The position numbers and the translations under genes are program-made. Below the pieces are notes generated by a model that saw only the letters and a list, made by a program, of their open reading frames with translations, was not told the DNA's origin and ran no database searches. Below, in pieces: positions 1 to 8,552 of a stretch of DNA of 64,000 bases. Source of the DNA: an uncultured Candidatus Saccharibacteria bacterium (GTDB lineage Bacteria > Patescibacteriota > Saccharimonadia > Saccharimonadales > Saccharimonadaceae); contig CALMAK010000005.1 of NCBI GenBank assembly GCA_937859515.1, positions 1 to 64,000 of the forward strand, read 5' to 3'. Position 1 is the stretch's first letter; each line of letters begins with the position of its first letter.

Positions 1-62
1 TACTATTACAGTTACTAGCAAAAAGGCAAGGTGTCAACCGATACTATCGAACGAGATTACCG

Positions 63-716
63 CTACATCACCACACGGCGTGGCTGCTTGATGCGGCGTG
101 ACTGGCCTTCAGGAATAATAAGTTTGGCGGCCTTCTCACGCAACTCGAGCGCAAGATCAGCCTGACCCGTACGCTCATAAGCGTCCGCCAGGATGTTGAG
201 AGTCTGCGGGATTGGGTCAATCTCAACAGCGCGCTCTAACGATTCAATCATTTTCTTTTTATTACCTAGCTTCTCTTGAACCTTGGCATAGGCAATGTGT
301 CGAGAAGCAAGATCATTATCAATTTCGAGTGCTTGTTCAAATGCTAATGCCGCCTTTTCATAATCACCCGTTTCAAAATAAATCAGACCGACATTGTGAA
401 GACTTGATGCACTTGGCTCAAGGCTCTGTGCGATTTCAAAACATTCAATCGCATCCTTATATTGCTGTTGTTTGACATACAGAATACCCAAACGGTTATA
501 GGCACTGGCATTACGCTCGTCAACACGTAAAATTGTCAGCAGCGCCTTTTCGGCACGTAAAAACTTGTTATCCTGCAATGACTCCTGTGCAATTGACCAT
601 AATTGGTCTAACTTTTCAGAGATTTTTGACGGAAGATCGGTCGCTACCTCGGCAATTGTTTGCTTTTGGTAGAGTACCCATGCGCCCAAGGCGGCAATCA
701 ATAATAATGCGATCAT
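63..716 (-). CDS. Membrane-anchored TPR protein
   Basis: This 217-residue protein has a hydrophobic N-terminal segment (about residues 2-16) followed by tandem tetratricopeptide repeats (about residues 50-165, with the recurring A..Y..LG..Y...G.Y..A...FE.AL pattern), and ends in a basic tail. TPR arrays are protein-protein interaction scaffolds, here probably anchored at the cytoplasmic membrane; the partner is unknown. It lies 25 bases after the delta' gene. A separate extended -10 (TGATACAAT, hexamer 728-733) lies 11 bases before the ATG, so it may be transcribed alone. AAGG lies 7 bases before the ATG. The 62 bases downstream to the window edge show nothing recognisable. Confidence 0.75.
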   Translation of the reverse strand: MIALLLIAALGAWVLYQKQTIAEVATDLPSKISEKLDQLWSIAQESLQDNKFLRAEKALLTILRVDERNASAYNRLGILYVKQQQYKDAIECFEIAQSLEPSASSLHNVGLIYFETGDYEKAALAFEQALEIDNDLASRHIAYAKVQEKLGNKKKMIESLERAVEIDPIPQTLNILADAYERTGQADLALELREKAAKLIIPEGQSRRIKQPRRVVM

Positions 717-741
717 ATTCGTACCTTATTGTATCACATTT

Positions 742-1581
742 CTATAGTAAGGCAGCAGCAAGGACAAGCCGCACATTACCGTTGGCCCCTAGTCGCACTA
801 GCACACTCTCGAGACGTTTTAGAAGCTGCAGTGTTTCATTATCAGCCGTCTTCTTCCCCGTCAGCTCTCGTCTTAATAACGCAATCATATACGAGACTAC
901 TTGAATGGCGGTGGTCCTGTCATCCTTCAATGCTTGAATAGACACGAGTCTTTCATACGAAGAACCTTGAAGAGTTGCCCGGGCCTGACGTAATTTTACT
1001 GCTTCAGCCTCTAGTAGCTCTGGAGAATGCGCTAAGTTAGTCATCAATCCCGGCAGCCCCTCGGCAATAAATAATATTTGTGATCGAGTAGTCACGTCCT
1101 TCACGCCTAATGAGTCTAACAGCGCCTCAGACTGATGACGGTTGATGCGACGAATCTGCAATTGCTGCACACGCGATAACACCGTCGGCAGCAACCGACC
1201 TGGATTATGACACAGCAAGATGAAAGACGTATTTTCAGTTGGTTCCTCCAGCAGTTTCAAGAATGCATGTTGCGCCTCGACGGTGATTGTATCGACTGCA
1301 CTAATTATGATGCACCGTGGAACTGCGGATTTCGTACGCACTACGTCATAGAGGCGTCGTATCACATCAACCGTAATACGACCTTTTTCTAGATCGACCT
1401 TTTCATTAGCTTCTGGCAAGATACGAATAGTCTGTCCTCCAGATTGGTCTGCCAAGTAGTCTGCGGCCGTGTCTAGGCCAATGCCTTCGCGACCAGTCAG
1501 CAATACTGCGTGCGATAAGTGTCGTCCGTACGCCTCAAGCTCTACCGCCGTCACTGGATTAAACAGCGGTCGTCCAGTCAT
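742..1581 (-). CDS. holB: DNA polymerase III delta' subunit-like clamp loader protein
   Basis: This 279-residue AAA+ protein resembles the delta' subunit of the clamp loader that places the sliding clamp on primed DNA. The N-terminal region carries a P-loop-like stretch (GREGIGLDT, about residues 31-39) in which the Walker lysine is replaced by leucine, as expected for delta', which does not hydrolyse ATP. The clamp-loader LLEEP motif (about residue 115) and an SRVQQL segment in the place of the SRC motif follow. Its ATG overlaps the TGA stop of the upstream pseudouridine synthase gene, so translation is probably coupled. A short DnaX/gamma paralog is the main alternative, but the dead P-loop favours delta'. 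Confidence 0.8.
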   Translation of the reverse strand: MTGRPLFNPVTAVELEAYGRHLSHAVLLTGREGIGLDTAADYLADQSGGQTIRILPEANEKVDLEKGRITVDVIRRLYDVVRTKSAVPRCIIISAVDTITVEAQHAFLKLLEEPTENTSFILLCHNPGRLLPTVLSRVQQLQIRRINRHQSEALLDSLGVKDVTTRSQILFIAEGLPGLMTNLAHSPELLEAEAVKLRQARATLQGSSYERLVSIQALKDDRTTAIQVVSYMIALLRRELTGKKTADNETLQLLKRLESVLVRLGANGNVRLVLAAALL

Positions 1582-2738
1582 ACTTGATGCACCTTATCAA
1601 GGAATTCTTGCGGCATATCAGACACAAACGTCCTTCGATCGCCACCAGGAATCGTTACCTCCAAAGATTGCGCATGAAGATATAATCGATCGGCAGGCAC
1701 ACCACCATACACCCTATCACCAACAATTGGCGTACCCAGATACTGCATATGCACACGCAGCTGATGCGTACGCCCCGTGCGCGGTCGCAGCTTGACCAGA
1801 GCGTAAGAATCGCTCGATTCGACCACCTTGTACGTTGTCTGCGCGGATTTACCGCCCGCATCAACCCTAAAGGTGCTTGGCGCGGTTGGATTACGCCCAA
1901 TCGGTAGGTCAACCAACGCCTCATCCTGCTTTGGATGGCCCGTCACCACAGCCATATATTCTTTTTTTGTCTTACGGTCGGCAAATTGCTTCTGTAACAT
2001 TACGGCCGTCTCCTCATTGCGTGCGCCAATCATAACACCACTCGTATCACGATCGAGACGATGTACAATACCAGGACGATTAGTTTCTAGACCAACTGTC
2101 GTATAGCGCCGGAAAAACTCGGCGACCGTAAATTCATCATTTAGTGCACCTTTACTGTGGGTCAAAACACCAACGGGCTTGTCAATAACAATCACGTTGT
2201 CATCTAGATAAATAATCGGCAGCTCGTGATGAGAAAAGTCAGTCTGGCGTGGCAGGTCAATCGCGATCACATCATTTTCAGTCACCTCAAACTTTGGAGA
2301 CTCCTGCACCCCACCGTTCACTTTTATATGTCCTGCACGCACATGTTTTTGCCAGGTGCTGCGTGAGGTATCGGGATATCGTTCAGCTAACTCAATATCG
2401 AGGCGCTTTTTATCAGATATTGCCACGAAAAGGTAGGTATCTTTACCCTTAAACGGCAGCCCGTAGGTCATCAGATGGTCATTTGGATTCTGGATAACTT
2501 CACCCGTCTCGTCTTGCTTGACGGTGCGTACTTGGTCAACAACCGCCTGCGTGTTATCCTCGACTGTATCATCAAATAAAATATAGTATTTTCGCTTCAT
2601 AAACCGGAATGTCACCATCGTGCTGGTCGGAATTGGGTGATAGAATGCTAGTTGTTCGATATGCCGCGGTACATGGTCGTCACCTGCCAGGTCAAACCGT
2701 CTGAGAATTGCCAACGCGTCATTAGAAGTTACTTTCAT
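1578..2738 (-). CDS. RluA-family 23S rRNA pseudouridine synthase with extra N-terminal domain
   Basis: The enzyme isomerises uridine to pseudouridine in RNA. The catalytic block HRLDRDTSG lies near residue 227, with the nucleophilic Asp in RLD. An S4 RNA-binding domain (about residues 111-165) precedes it, as in RluD. About 110 residues before the S4 domain are not part of the usual family architecture and contain many aromatic and charged residues. ATG at 2738 is preferred because AAGGGG lies 6 bases upstream; a GTG at 2741 abuts the trpS stop. It is co-directional with trpS upstream and overlaps holB downstream by 4 bases. The exact uridine target cannot be told from sequence. Confidence 0.85.
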   Translation of the reverse strand: MKVTSNDALAILRRFDLAGDDHVPRHIEQLAFYHPIPTSTMVTFRFMKRKYYILFDDTVEDNTQAVVDQVRTVKQDETGEVIQNPNDHLMTYGLPFKGKDTYLFVAISDKKRLDIELAERYPDTSRSTWQKHVRAGHIKVNGGVQESPKFEVTENDVIAIDLPRQTDFSHHELPIIYLDDNVIVIDKPVGVLTHSKGALNDEFTVAEFFRRYTTVGLETNRPGIVHRLDRDTSGVMIGARNEETAVMLQKQFADRKTKKEYMAVVTGHPKQDEALVDLPIGRNPTAPSTFRVDAGGKSAQTTYKVVESSDSYALVKLRPRTGRTHQLRVHMQYLGTPIVGDRVYGGVPADRLYLHAQSLEVTIPGGDRRTFVSDMPQEFLDKVHQV

Positions 2739-2740
2739 CA

Positions 2741-3772
2741 CTAGCCCCTTAAACCTAACGCACGCTGGACACGCAGTAATGTCGCATCTGCAACCTCACG
2801 TGCAGCGTACTCGCTGTTTTCCAGTTTTGCCAGGATAGCTGCGTCATCTACCTGCGCTAACCGCGCTTGAAAATCAGTCAAAAATGCCGCCATTTCATCA
2901 GCTACGACTTTTTTGAAATCTCCATAACGTGTCTCACCGCTAAACTCATCAGCGATATTTTGCACCATATCTCCGCGCAGTAACGCTAGTATCTGAATCA
3001 AGTTACTTATACCCGGTTGTGTGGCCGGTAGGTATGCCACCCTCGCCTGGTCGTCAGTGGTAGCACTCATAATCTTCTTATGGGCAACGACTGGGTCATC
3101 GTTAAGAAAGATTACCCCGCGACCGCTTTCATCACTTTTGCTCATTTTTTTGGTTGGATCAATCAAATCTTTGATACGCAAACCTTGCTCTTTACCGAAG
3201 AATTTATGCTGCCCAGCAACTGGTTCCGGTACTGTAAACAGATCACCAAATTTGCTATTCATACGCTCGGCAATGTCACGTGTAATCTCTAGGTGCTGTG
3301 TTTGGTCATCACCGACAGGCACATATTTAGTGTTATACAGCAAAATATCCGATGCCATTAATACAGGGTAATCAAACAGTCCGACACTGATCTGACTGTC
3401 ACCCAATTTGGCCGACTTGTCCTTGAACTGTGTCATGCGACTCATCTCGCCAAACCCTGTAAAGTTATTCAGGAGAATCGTTAGCTCGCTGTGGGCAGGT
3501 ACATAACTCTGTCGATACAGCAAGATAGTGCTGTTATCCAGTGGCAATCCTGCGGCGGTATAGACGCGTGCATTATTTATGATACTGTCATGCAACTGAC
3601 TATGATCAATTGGCGTTGTAAAGCTATGAAGATCGGGAATAAATAGGTTAATCGTGTATTCATCTGCATGGTTTTTCGCCATGTCAATCAAGGGTAGCAT
3701 TGCACCAAAATAATTACCGATATGAAGATCATTGTTGGCACGTATGCCCGTAAGAATCGTTGGTTTACTCAT
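2741..3772 (-). CDS. trpS: Tryptophan--tRNA ligase
   Basis: This class I aminoacyl-tRNA synthetase charges tRNA-Trp. The HIGH-type motif reads HIGN (residues 17-20) after GIRANNDL, and the second signature reads KMSKS (residues 209-213), both normal for TrpRS. At 343 residues it has family length. The start is supported by AAGGA upstream, and it lies 10 bases after a small ORF with which it is probably co-transcribed. Its TAG stop directly adjoins the start of the pseudouridine synthase. No tryptophan leader peptide was seen in the short upstream gap. Confidence 0.95.
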   Translation of the reverse strand: MSKPTILTGIRANNDLHIGNYFGAMLPLIDMAKNHADEYTINLFIPDLHSFTTPIDHSQLHDSIINNARVYTAAGLPLDNSTILLYRQSYVPAHSELTILLNNFTGFGEMSRMTQFKDKSAKLGDSQISVGLFDYPVLMASDILLYNTKYVPVGDDQTQHLEITRDIAERMNSKFGDLFTVPEPVAGQHKFFGKEQGLRIKDLIDPTKKMSKSDESGRGVIFLNDDPVVAHKKIMSATTDDQARVAYLPATQPGISNLIQILALLRGDMVQNIADEFSGETRYGDFKKVVADEMAAFLTDFQARLAQVDDAAILAKLENSEYAAREVADATLLRVQRALGLRG

Positions 3773-3782
3773 AATTATATCC

Positions 3783-3992
3783 TTATTGTACCATTATTAC
3801 CGCTATTCGTCCTCTTCCAAACCGCCAATACCGACATACCTGTCTGGCTGCCAAGACTCCCATTTCCGTCAACGCGTGTAATATCTCGCTTGCGGGACGA
3901 TGATCACTAAGGTCGATCAAGACACCTGCTTCGCGCAGGGTATCACTTGCCTGTTTTTCCTCTAAAATCTGGTTAATTCGTTGTTGTTCCAT
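3783..3992 (-). CDS. Small hypothetical protein upstream of trpS
   Basis: This 69-residue ORF of unknown function starts at an ATG with GAGGAG 8 bases upstream and lies 10 bases before trpS on the same strand. The first part is predicted helical and charged; the C-terminus (GRGRIAVIMVQ) is basic then hydrophobic. Supporting evidence is the good ribosome binding site and its place as first gene of the trpS unit just after a terminator. A TATATAAC stretch upstream could be its -10. It might be a leader ORF rather than a functional protein; no run of Trp codons marks it as an attenuator. Confidence 0.5.
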   Translation of the reverse strand: MEQQRINQILEEKQASDTLREAGVLIDLSDHRPASEILHALTEMGVLAARQVCRYWRFGRGRIAVIMVQ

Positions 3993-4020
3993 GAATATCT
4001 ACTCCTCTGCCATGTGTTAT

Positions 4021-4051
4021 ATAAATAAAAAGTCCGTACATGTGACGGACT
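4021..4051 (-). terminator. Intrinsic terminator after the VanX-like gene
   Basis: Arms AGTCCGT and ACGGACT (7 bp, 7-base loop) are followed on the minus strand by TTTTTATTTAT. It separates the dipeptidase gene upstream from the small ORF and trpS downstream. Confidence 0.75.
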
Positions 4052-4151
4052 GTTCGATAGCTTCTATGTTTGTTTCGTTATACAAGACACGGAGCAAGCC
4101 GCCACGTTTTTATGACGGTAAACCAGTAGTTAGCTGCTTGCATGCGTTGAA

Positions 4152-4901
4152 TCATGTGTATAGGATATCATACAATGTTGTTTTATGCCCGTAAAACGCC
4201 GCCCAGTACGTTTCGCCGTACTGATAATGCCACCATTCATGGGGATTTGGTGCAAAGCCAGCTGCGAGCATTGCCCGCAGTAACGTATGCCTATTGGACA
4301 TCTGTACATTTATTAACTGATCAGAGAAAAGAAACGCTCGTTCATCATCGGTATTCGGGGGACATCCAAAATCTATCAGTTCACCCGTACGGTGATTGCG
4401 TACATCGATATCAATCGCACCACCTGTGGTATGCGGTGGGCACAGTAGTCTCGGATCAGATACAAACGTACGTGCATGTGCTAAATGCCGATCATCCGAC
4501 CAGTCAGGGTGATCTTGCATACTCTTCTCCTGGAATACTGCCAGCAGATCCTGTTGCACGCTAGGTGGCCGATAACCTGCCTTTAGGACCAACTGCCAAT
4601 CATCGATCAGTATATCCTGCACCACCTTCAGACGCTCAAACACTCCTTGGCGTACGGAAAGTTCAAATTCGGGATGCATATCAATATAATTTCGATATGC
4701 ATCTCCCTCTAGATCACCTGCTGTCTCCCAAAACGGCTCAAGCAGGAATCCTGCGGTTCGCAGATCCGCACTCGTCACAAAACTCTCGCCTATCTCATGG
4801 CGCGCTATATCGCCAATGCGCGAACCAAATGAATAGCCCGCACGAGTAAATCCATCAAGTGTCAATGTTTCGTTAGTCGCCTCAAGAATTTGCATACTCA
4901 T
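4152..4901 (-). CDS. D-alanyl-D-alanine dipeptidase (VanX/DdpX-like, peptidase family M15D)
   Basis: This 249-residue protein carries the zinc dipeptidase signature: HTTGGAIDID (zinc ligands His157 and Asp164), EWWH (catalytic Glu222 and ligand His225) and an upstream GYRP arginine (Arg111). The family cleaves D-Ala-D-Ala, which could feed salvage of D-alanine from peptidoglycan breakdown in a parasite or symbiont, or alter wall precursors; here the role is inferred. No signal peptide is evident, so it is probably cytoplasmic. Two in-frame ATGs exist (4901 and 4895); a TATGAT hexamer (4905-4910) 9 bases before the second suggests a very short leader and start at 4895. It is monocistronic with its own terminator. 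It is not accompanied by vanA/vanH-type genes. Confidence 0.85.
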   Translation of the reverse strand: MSMQILEATNETLTLDGFTRAGYSFGSRIGDIARHEIGESFVTSADLRTAGFLLEPFWETAGDLEGDAYRNYIDMHPEFELSVRQGVFERLKVVQDILIDDWQLVLKAGYRPPSVQQDLLAVFQEKSMQDHPDWSDDRHLAHARTFVSDPRLLCPPHTTGGAIDIDVRNHRTGELIDFGCPPNTDDERAFLFSDQLINVQMSNRHTLLRAMLAAGFAPNPHEWWHYQYGETYWAAFYGHKTTLYDILYT

Positions 4902-4916
4902 ACCATCATATCATCA

Positions 4917-4950
4917 AACAAAACACCCCGCGAATAACGGGGTGTTTTGA
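4917..4950 (-). terminator. Terminator of the infA-rpsI operon
   Basis: A 9-bp GC-rich stem (AACACCCCG/CGGGGTGTT) with a 7-base loop lies 17 bases after the rpsI stop and is followed on the minus strand by TTGTTTG. It closes the nine-gene operon. Confidence 0.85.
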
Positions 4951-4966
4951 TGTTCTGCCTGGCGTA

Positions 4967-5365
4967 TTAACGCTTTGAGAACTGTTCGCGCTTACGAGCA
5001 CTGCGAAGACCGTACTTCTTGCGCTCTTTTTCGCGTGGATCGCGAGAAAGCAAGTCGGCTTTCTTCAGTGTTGGGCGTAGGTCTGGTGCATCAACCGTAA
5101 TTGCCTTGGCAATTGCCAGCTTGATTGCGTCAACCTGACCAGACGTACCGCCACCTTTTACCAAGATGGTTACATCGTACTCTTTTTGCTTTTGAGTAGC
5201 AGCAAGAGGGTCAGTGATCTCTGCAAGGTAGGTTGTATTACCGTCAAGATATTCCTTTGCAGGCTTACCGTTGATAGTAATATTACCCTTACCCTTGTAA
5301 AGACGTGCCGTAGCAGTTGCGCTCTTGCGGCGGCCGAGGCCGTAAAAGTATTTTCCTTCAGCCAT
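4967..5365 (-). CDS. rpsI: 30S ribosomal protein S9
   Basis: S9 (132 residues) sits in the 30S head; its C-terminal tail, here ending EQFSKR, reaches the P-site tRNA. The GRRKSATATARL opening and the SARKREQ end are diagnostic. It follows rplM by one base, the normal bacterial pair, and is the last gene of the operon before a strong terminator. Confidence 0.97.
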   Translation of the reverse strand: MAEGKYFYGLGRRKSATATARLYKGKGNITINGKPAKEYLDGNTTYLAEITDPLAATQKQKEYDVTILVKGGGTSGQVDAIKLAIAKAITVDAPDLRPTLKKADLLSRDPREKERKKYGLRSARKREQFSKR

Positions 5366-5366
5366 A

Positions 5367-5801
5367 TTACTTTACCTCAACTTTCTCTGGTGTCTGGGCG
5401 GTGTGATCATGATCGCTACCTGCAAATACACGAAGTCGTTTCATGCGTTCTGCTTGTAGCTTGTTCTTTGGTAGCATACCACGAACAGCAGCTTCGATAA
5501 TTCGTTCTGGGAATTTCTCACGAACTTCCTGAACACTTGCATCCTTGATACCACCTGGGAATCCAGTATGTCGGTAGTATTTCTTAGCAGTCTCTTTATT
5601 GCCAGTAAACACAGCATCCTTGGCATTGATAACGACAACGTAGTCACCAGCGTCAATATGCGCAGTATAGGTTGGCTTGTACTTACCTGTCAGGTAGGTT
5701 GCAATTTGCGTTGCGATACGACCAACTGGCGCCGTACTAGCATCAATCAGCAGCCAACGACGTTCGATCTCTGATGGTTTTTGTGAATAGGTCTTAGCCA
5801 T
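5367..5801 (-). CDS. rplM: 50S ribosomal protein L13
   Basis: L13 (144 residues) is an early-assembly 50S protein. The AGDYVVVINA segment and the MLPKNKL motif mark the family. The gene is joined to rplQ upstream by a 2-base gap, so the rplM-rpsI pair is fused to the end of the rpoA operon, a common bacterial arrangement. Confidence 0.97.
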   Translation of the reverse strand: MAKTYSQKPSEIERRWLLIDASTAPVGRIATQIATYLTGKYKPTYTAHIDAGDYVVVINAKDAVFTGNKETAKKYYRHTGFPGGIKDASVQEVREKFPERIIEAAVRGMLPKNKLQAERMKRLRVFAGSDHDHTAQTPEKVEVK

Positions 5802-5803
5802 AA

Positions 5804-6196
5804 TTATGCCTTAGCCTCCTCTTGTGGTGCAGCCTTTAGCTCGTCAACAAACTCGATAGTCGCGAGTTGCGCACCGTCACCCTTGCGGATGCGAGTACGA
5901 GTGACGCGAACATGACCGCTGTTACGTGCAGTCAGCTGCGGAGCGATCTCGTCAACCAGCTTGTTCGCGATATCGAGTGTGCTCAGTGCAGCAATAACGC
6001 GACGGCGGTTAGCAAGGTCACCCTTCTTTGCCTTTGTAATTACTTTTTCAATGTAACGCGAAGTCTCTTTCGCTTTTTCAAGCGTCGTCTCGATCTTGCC
6101 ATGCTCGACAAGACTTGAGGCGAGACCCTTCAGTAACGCGCGACGCTGATCGCGTTCGCGACCGAATTTGCGTCCTTTGTATCCGTGTCTATGCAT
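5804..6196 (-). CDS. rplQ: 50S ribosomal protein L17
   Basis: L17 (130 residues) lies near the polypeptide exit tunnel. The N-terminus (MHRHGYKGRKFGR, then LKGLASSLVEHG) is typical. The acidic C-terminal tail of about 15 residues is slightly longer than in many bacteria. It follows rpoA by 2 bases, the usual order. Confidence 0.97.
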   Translation of the reverse strand: MHRHGYKGRKFGRERDQRRALLKGLASSLVEHGKIETTLEKAKETSRYIEKVITKAKKGDLANRRRVIAALSTLDIANKLVDEIAPQLTARNSGHVRVTRTRIRKGDGAQLATIEFVDELKAAPQEEAKA

Positions 6197-6198
6197 GA

Positions 6199-7122
6199 TT
6201 AAAGTTCCAATTCCGCTAGTTTATCTTTAACTTCGTCCAAAGCTTTTGAACCAAAGCCCTTCAGTTCGCGCAAATCTTGCTCTGAAAGAGTTACAAGGTC
6301 GTGAACAGTGCGAATGTCATTGTTAATCAATGCATTTGCAGTTCGAGCAGTAAGGTTAAGTTCTTCGATTGAAGTATTTAGTTCGCTGACTTCATCTTCG
6401 TCTGATTGACCAAGAGCAGGTGCAGCTTCGACAGTTGTGCTGCCAGCAAGTGCTGTGTACTGGTTGACCAGAATGGCAGCAGCTTCCTCGAATGCCTCAC
6501 GTGGAGATACCGAGCCGTCAGTCTCGACGATAAGAACCAGCTTATCCAGGTTGGTTTCTTGACCAACACGAGTACCGTCAACTTTGTAACGTACACGAAG
6601 TACTGGGCTAAACACTGCATCCAAGGCGATGTGATCGCTGTGAACACGTGATTCTGACGATTCTTCGATCGTGCGGTAACCACGGCCAGACTCAACAACT
6701 AGGTCAATAACCACTGACCCCTTTGGATCGTCAATAGTTGCAATAACCTGATCAGGATTAACCACTTCAACATCAGCAGTTGTCTTGATGTCACCAGCAG
6801 TAACAACGCCGGCGCCTTTCTTTTCAAGGCGAAGCTCGATCGTCTCATCAGTATGAGCAATCAAGCGCACGTTCTTAAGGTTCAGCATGATGTCAACAAC
6901 ATCTTCTTTTACACCTTTTACAGTAGTAAATTCGTGTGTTGCGCCTTCGATCTTAAATGATACGATTGCGGCACCACGAATACTTGAAAGCAGTACGCGG
7001 CGAAGGCTGTTACCGAGAGTATTGCCGTATCCAGCCTGCAAAGGCTCGATAACGAACTCCGAGATGTTGGTACCTTGGTCGTTGACGCTCGCAAGTGCAG
7101 GGTTGTGAATAACTTTCGACAT
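6199..7122 (-). CDS. rpoA: RNA polymerase alpha subunit
   Basis: Alpha (307 residues from ATG 7122) dimerises to nucleate the polymerase core. The N-terminal dimerisation domain contains YGNTLGNSLRRVLLSS; after a linker near residue 230, the C-terminal domain has the two helix-hairpin-helix elements (LNLTARTANAL, LKGFGSKALDEVK) that bind UP elements and activators. ATG 7122 is chosen because AAGGAG precedes it and the protein begins at the usual point; an upstream in-frame ATG at 7158 would overlap rpsD. Confidence 0.97.
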   Translation of the reverse strand: MSKVIHNPALASVNDQGTNISEFVIEPLQAGYGNTLGNSLRRVLLSSIRGAAIVSFKIEGATHEFTTVKGVKEDVVDIMLNLKNVRLIAHTDETIELRLEKKGAGVVTAGDIKTTADVEVVNPDQVIATIDDPKGSVVIDLVVESGRGYRTIEESSESRVHSDHIALDAVFSPVLRVRYKVDGTRVGQETNLDKLVLIVETDGSVSPREAFEEAAAILVNQYTALAGSTTVEAAPALGQSDEDEVSELNTSIEELNLTARTANALINNDIRTVHDLVTLSEQDLRELKGFGSKALDEVKDKLAELEL

Positions 7123-7138
7123 ATATCTATGCTCCTTC

Positions 7139-7756
7139 TTAGCGTGAGTAGTACTCAACGATTAGTTGTTCGTTAATATCAGCCTCAGCCTCTTCACGCT
7201 TTGGCAAACCAGTGATTTCAATCTTCAGCTTTTTCTCATCAACCTTCAACCATGAAAGTGGACCAGCGTTTGCGTTAGCGATGACGTCAGCAATGTTTGT
7301 AAAGTAACCAGACTTTACGCTCTTTGGACGTACGGTGATAACATCACCAGCCTTCACGCGGATTGATGGAATGTCAACGCGGCGACCATTTAACTCAAAG
7401 TGACCATGGCCAACCAACTGACGTGCAGCGCGACGACTTGTCGCAAGACCCGATCGATACACGACGTTATCAAGACGTCGCTCAAGTAGCTGCAGGAGGT
7501 TTTCACCTGCAAGACCTTGCTGGCGGCTCGCTTCGTTCATGAGACGCGCAAACTGCTTTTCAAGGAGTCCGTATGCGCGGCGAACTTTCTGCTTTTCACG
7601 TAACTGCGTAAGGTAAAGACTTGGCTTGCCCTGACGACCATGCGCGTGCTGACCAGGAATACCACTTTTACGAGCCATGATTTTGTGTGCTTTTGGATGA
7701 AGCGCGTAACCTTCACGGCGACTTTGCTTCACAATTGGAGAAGTATCTCGTGCCAT
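7139..7756 (-). CDS. rpsD: 30S ribosomal protein S4, zinc-free form
   Basis: S4 (205 residues) is a primary 16S rRNA binder in the 30S body. The S4 RNA-binding domain (LERRLDNVVYRSGLATSRRA, about residues 95-115) is clear. The N-terminal region around SRREG lacks the four cysteines of zinc-binding S4, so it is the cysteine-free form. It lies between rpsK and rpoA as usual; in other bacteria S4 represses this operon, but no obvious S4 target structure was identified here. Confidence 0.96.
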   Translation of the reverse strand: MARDTSPIVKQSRREGYALHPKAHKIMARKSGIPGQHAHGRQGKPSLYLTQLREKQKVRRAYGLLEKQFARLMNEASRQQGLAGENLLQLLERRLDNVVYRSGLATSRRAARQLVGHGHFELNGRRVDIPSIRVKAGDVITVRPKSVKSGYFTNIADVIANANAGPLSWLKVDEKKLKIEITGLPKREEAEADINEQLIVEYYSR

Positions 7757-7759
7757 ATA

Positions 7760-8149
7760 CTAGCCCCTCCTCTGTCGTTTAGGGCGAACACCACCGTGTG
7801 GCACGCCAGTTACATCTTTAATACTGTCAACAGCAATATCAAAGGTACTCAGTGCGCGAATAGCCGCATCACGACCAAGACCAACGCCCTTTACAAATAC
7901 ATCAACCGTCGAAACGCCGTAAAGACCCTTCGCTGCTTCAGCTGCCTTTTCAGCAGCAACTTGCGATGCGTATGCTGTACCTTTTTTGCTACCACGGAAA
8001 CCTACGGCACCAGCGCTTGACGCAGCCAATGCGTTTCCTTTTTTGTCAGTAAACGTAATAATCGTGTTATTAAACGTTGCCTGAATGTGCACCTGACCAG
8101 AAGGAACTGATCGGCGCTGCTTCTTACGAGTTGTTTTTGCATCTGCCAT
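7760..8149 (-). CDS. rpsK: 30S ribosomal protein S11
   Basis: S11 (129 residues) forms part of the 30S platform near the mRNA exit. The IQATFNNTIITFTD segment and the C-terminal GGVRPKRQRRG are diagnostic. Its place between rpsM and rpsD is the standard order, with only 3 bases before rpsD. Confidence 0.97.
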   Translation of the reverse strand: MADAKTTRKKQRRSVPSGQVHIQATFNNTIITFTDKKGNALAASSAGAVGFRGSKKGTAYASQVAAEKAAEAAKGLYGVSTVDVFVKGVGLGRDAAIRALSTFDIAVDSIKDVTGVPHGGVRPKRQRRG

Positions 8150-8163
8150 ATCTCTATTCCTTT

Positions 8164-8550
8164 CTACGTCTTAGACGCTGCCTTCTTTTGTGTGCCACCA
8201 ACTGCGACCGCTTTACCCTTACGAGTTCGTGCATTCGTACGAGTACGCTGGCCGTTAACCGGGAGACCTGCCTTGTGACGCAAACCGCGATATGCGTTTA
8301 CATCTTTCAGACGCTTAATATTGTTAGTTACGAGACGTTGGAGATCGCCTTCGGTCGTATAATCAGCATCGATTATTTCGCGAAGTCGCTGTTCTTCAGC
8401 CTCGGTGAGATCTTTCACCCGAGTGGTCGGCTCTATCTTTGCCGCCGCAAGGATGTCTCGTGCAAACTTTGGACCGATGCCGTAAATATACGTCAAAGCG
8501 ATCTGGATTTGCTTTTCATTCGGGATGACTACCCCAGAAATTCGAGCCAT
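8164..8550 (-). CDS. rpsM: 30S ribosomal protein S13
   Basis: S13 (128 residues) lies in the 30S head and touches the P-site tRNA and the 50S bridge. The [15 protein letters not shown] segment and the basic ARTRKGK tail are typical. It follows rpmJ by 2 bases. Confidence 0.97.
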   Translation of the reverse strand: MARISGVVIPNEKQIQIALTYIYGIGPKFARDILAAAKIEPTTRVKDLTEAEEQRLREIIDADYTTEGDLQRLVTNNIKRLKDVNAYRGLRHKAGLPVNGQRTRTNARTRKGKAVAVGGTQKKAASKT

Positions 8551-8552
8551 GC

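Noticed and set aside
6199-7158. rpoA start at ATG 7158
   Set aside because: It would overlap rpsD by 20 bases and add residues absent from the family; AAGGAG supports ATG 7122.
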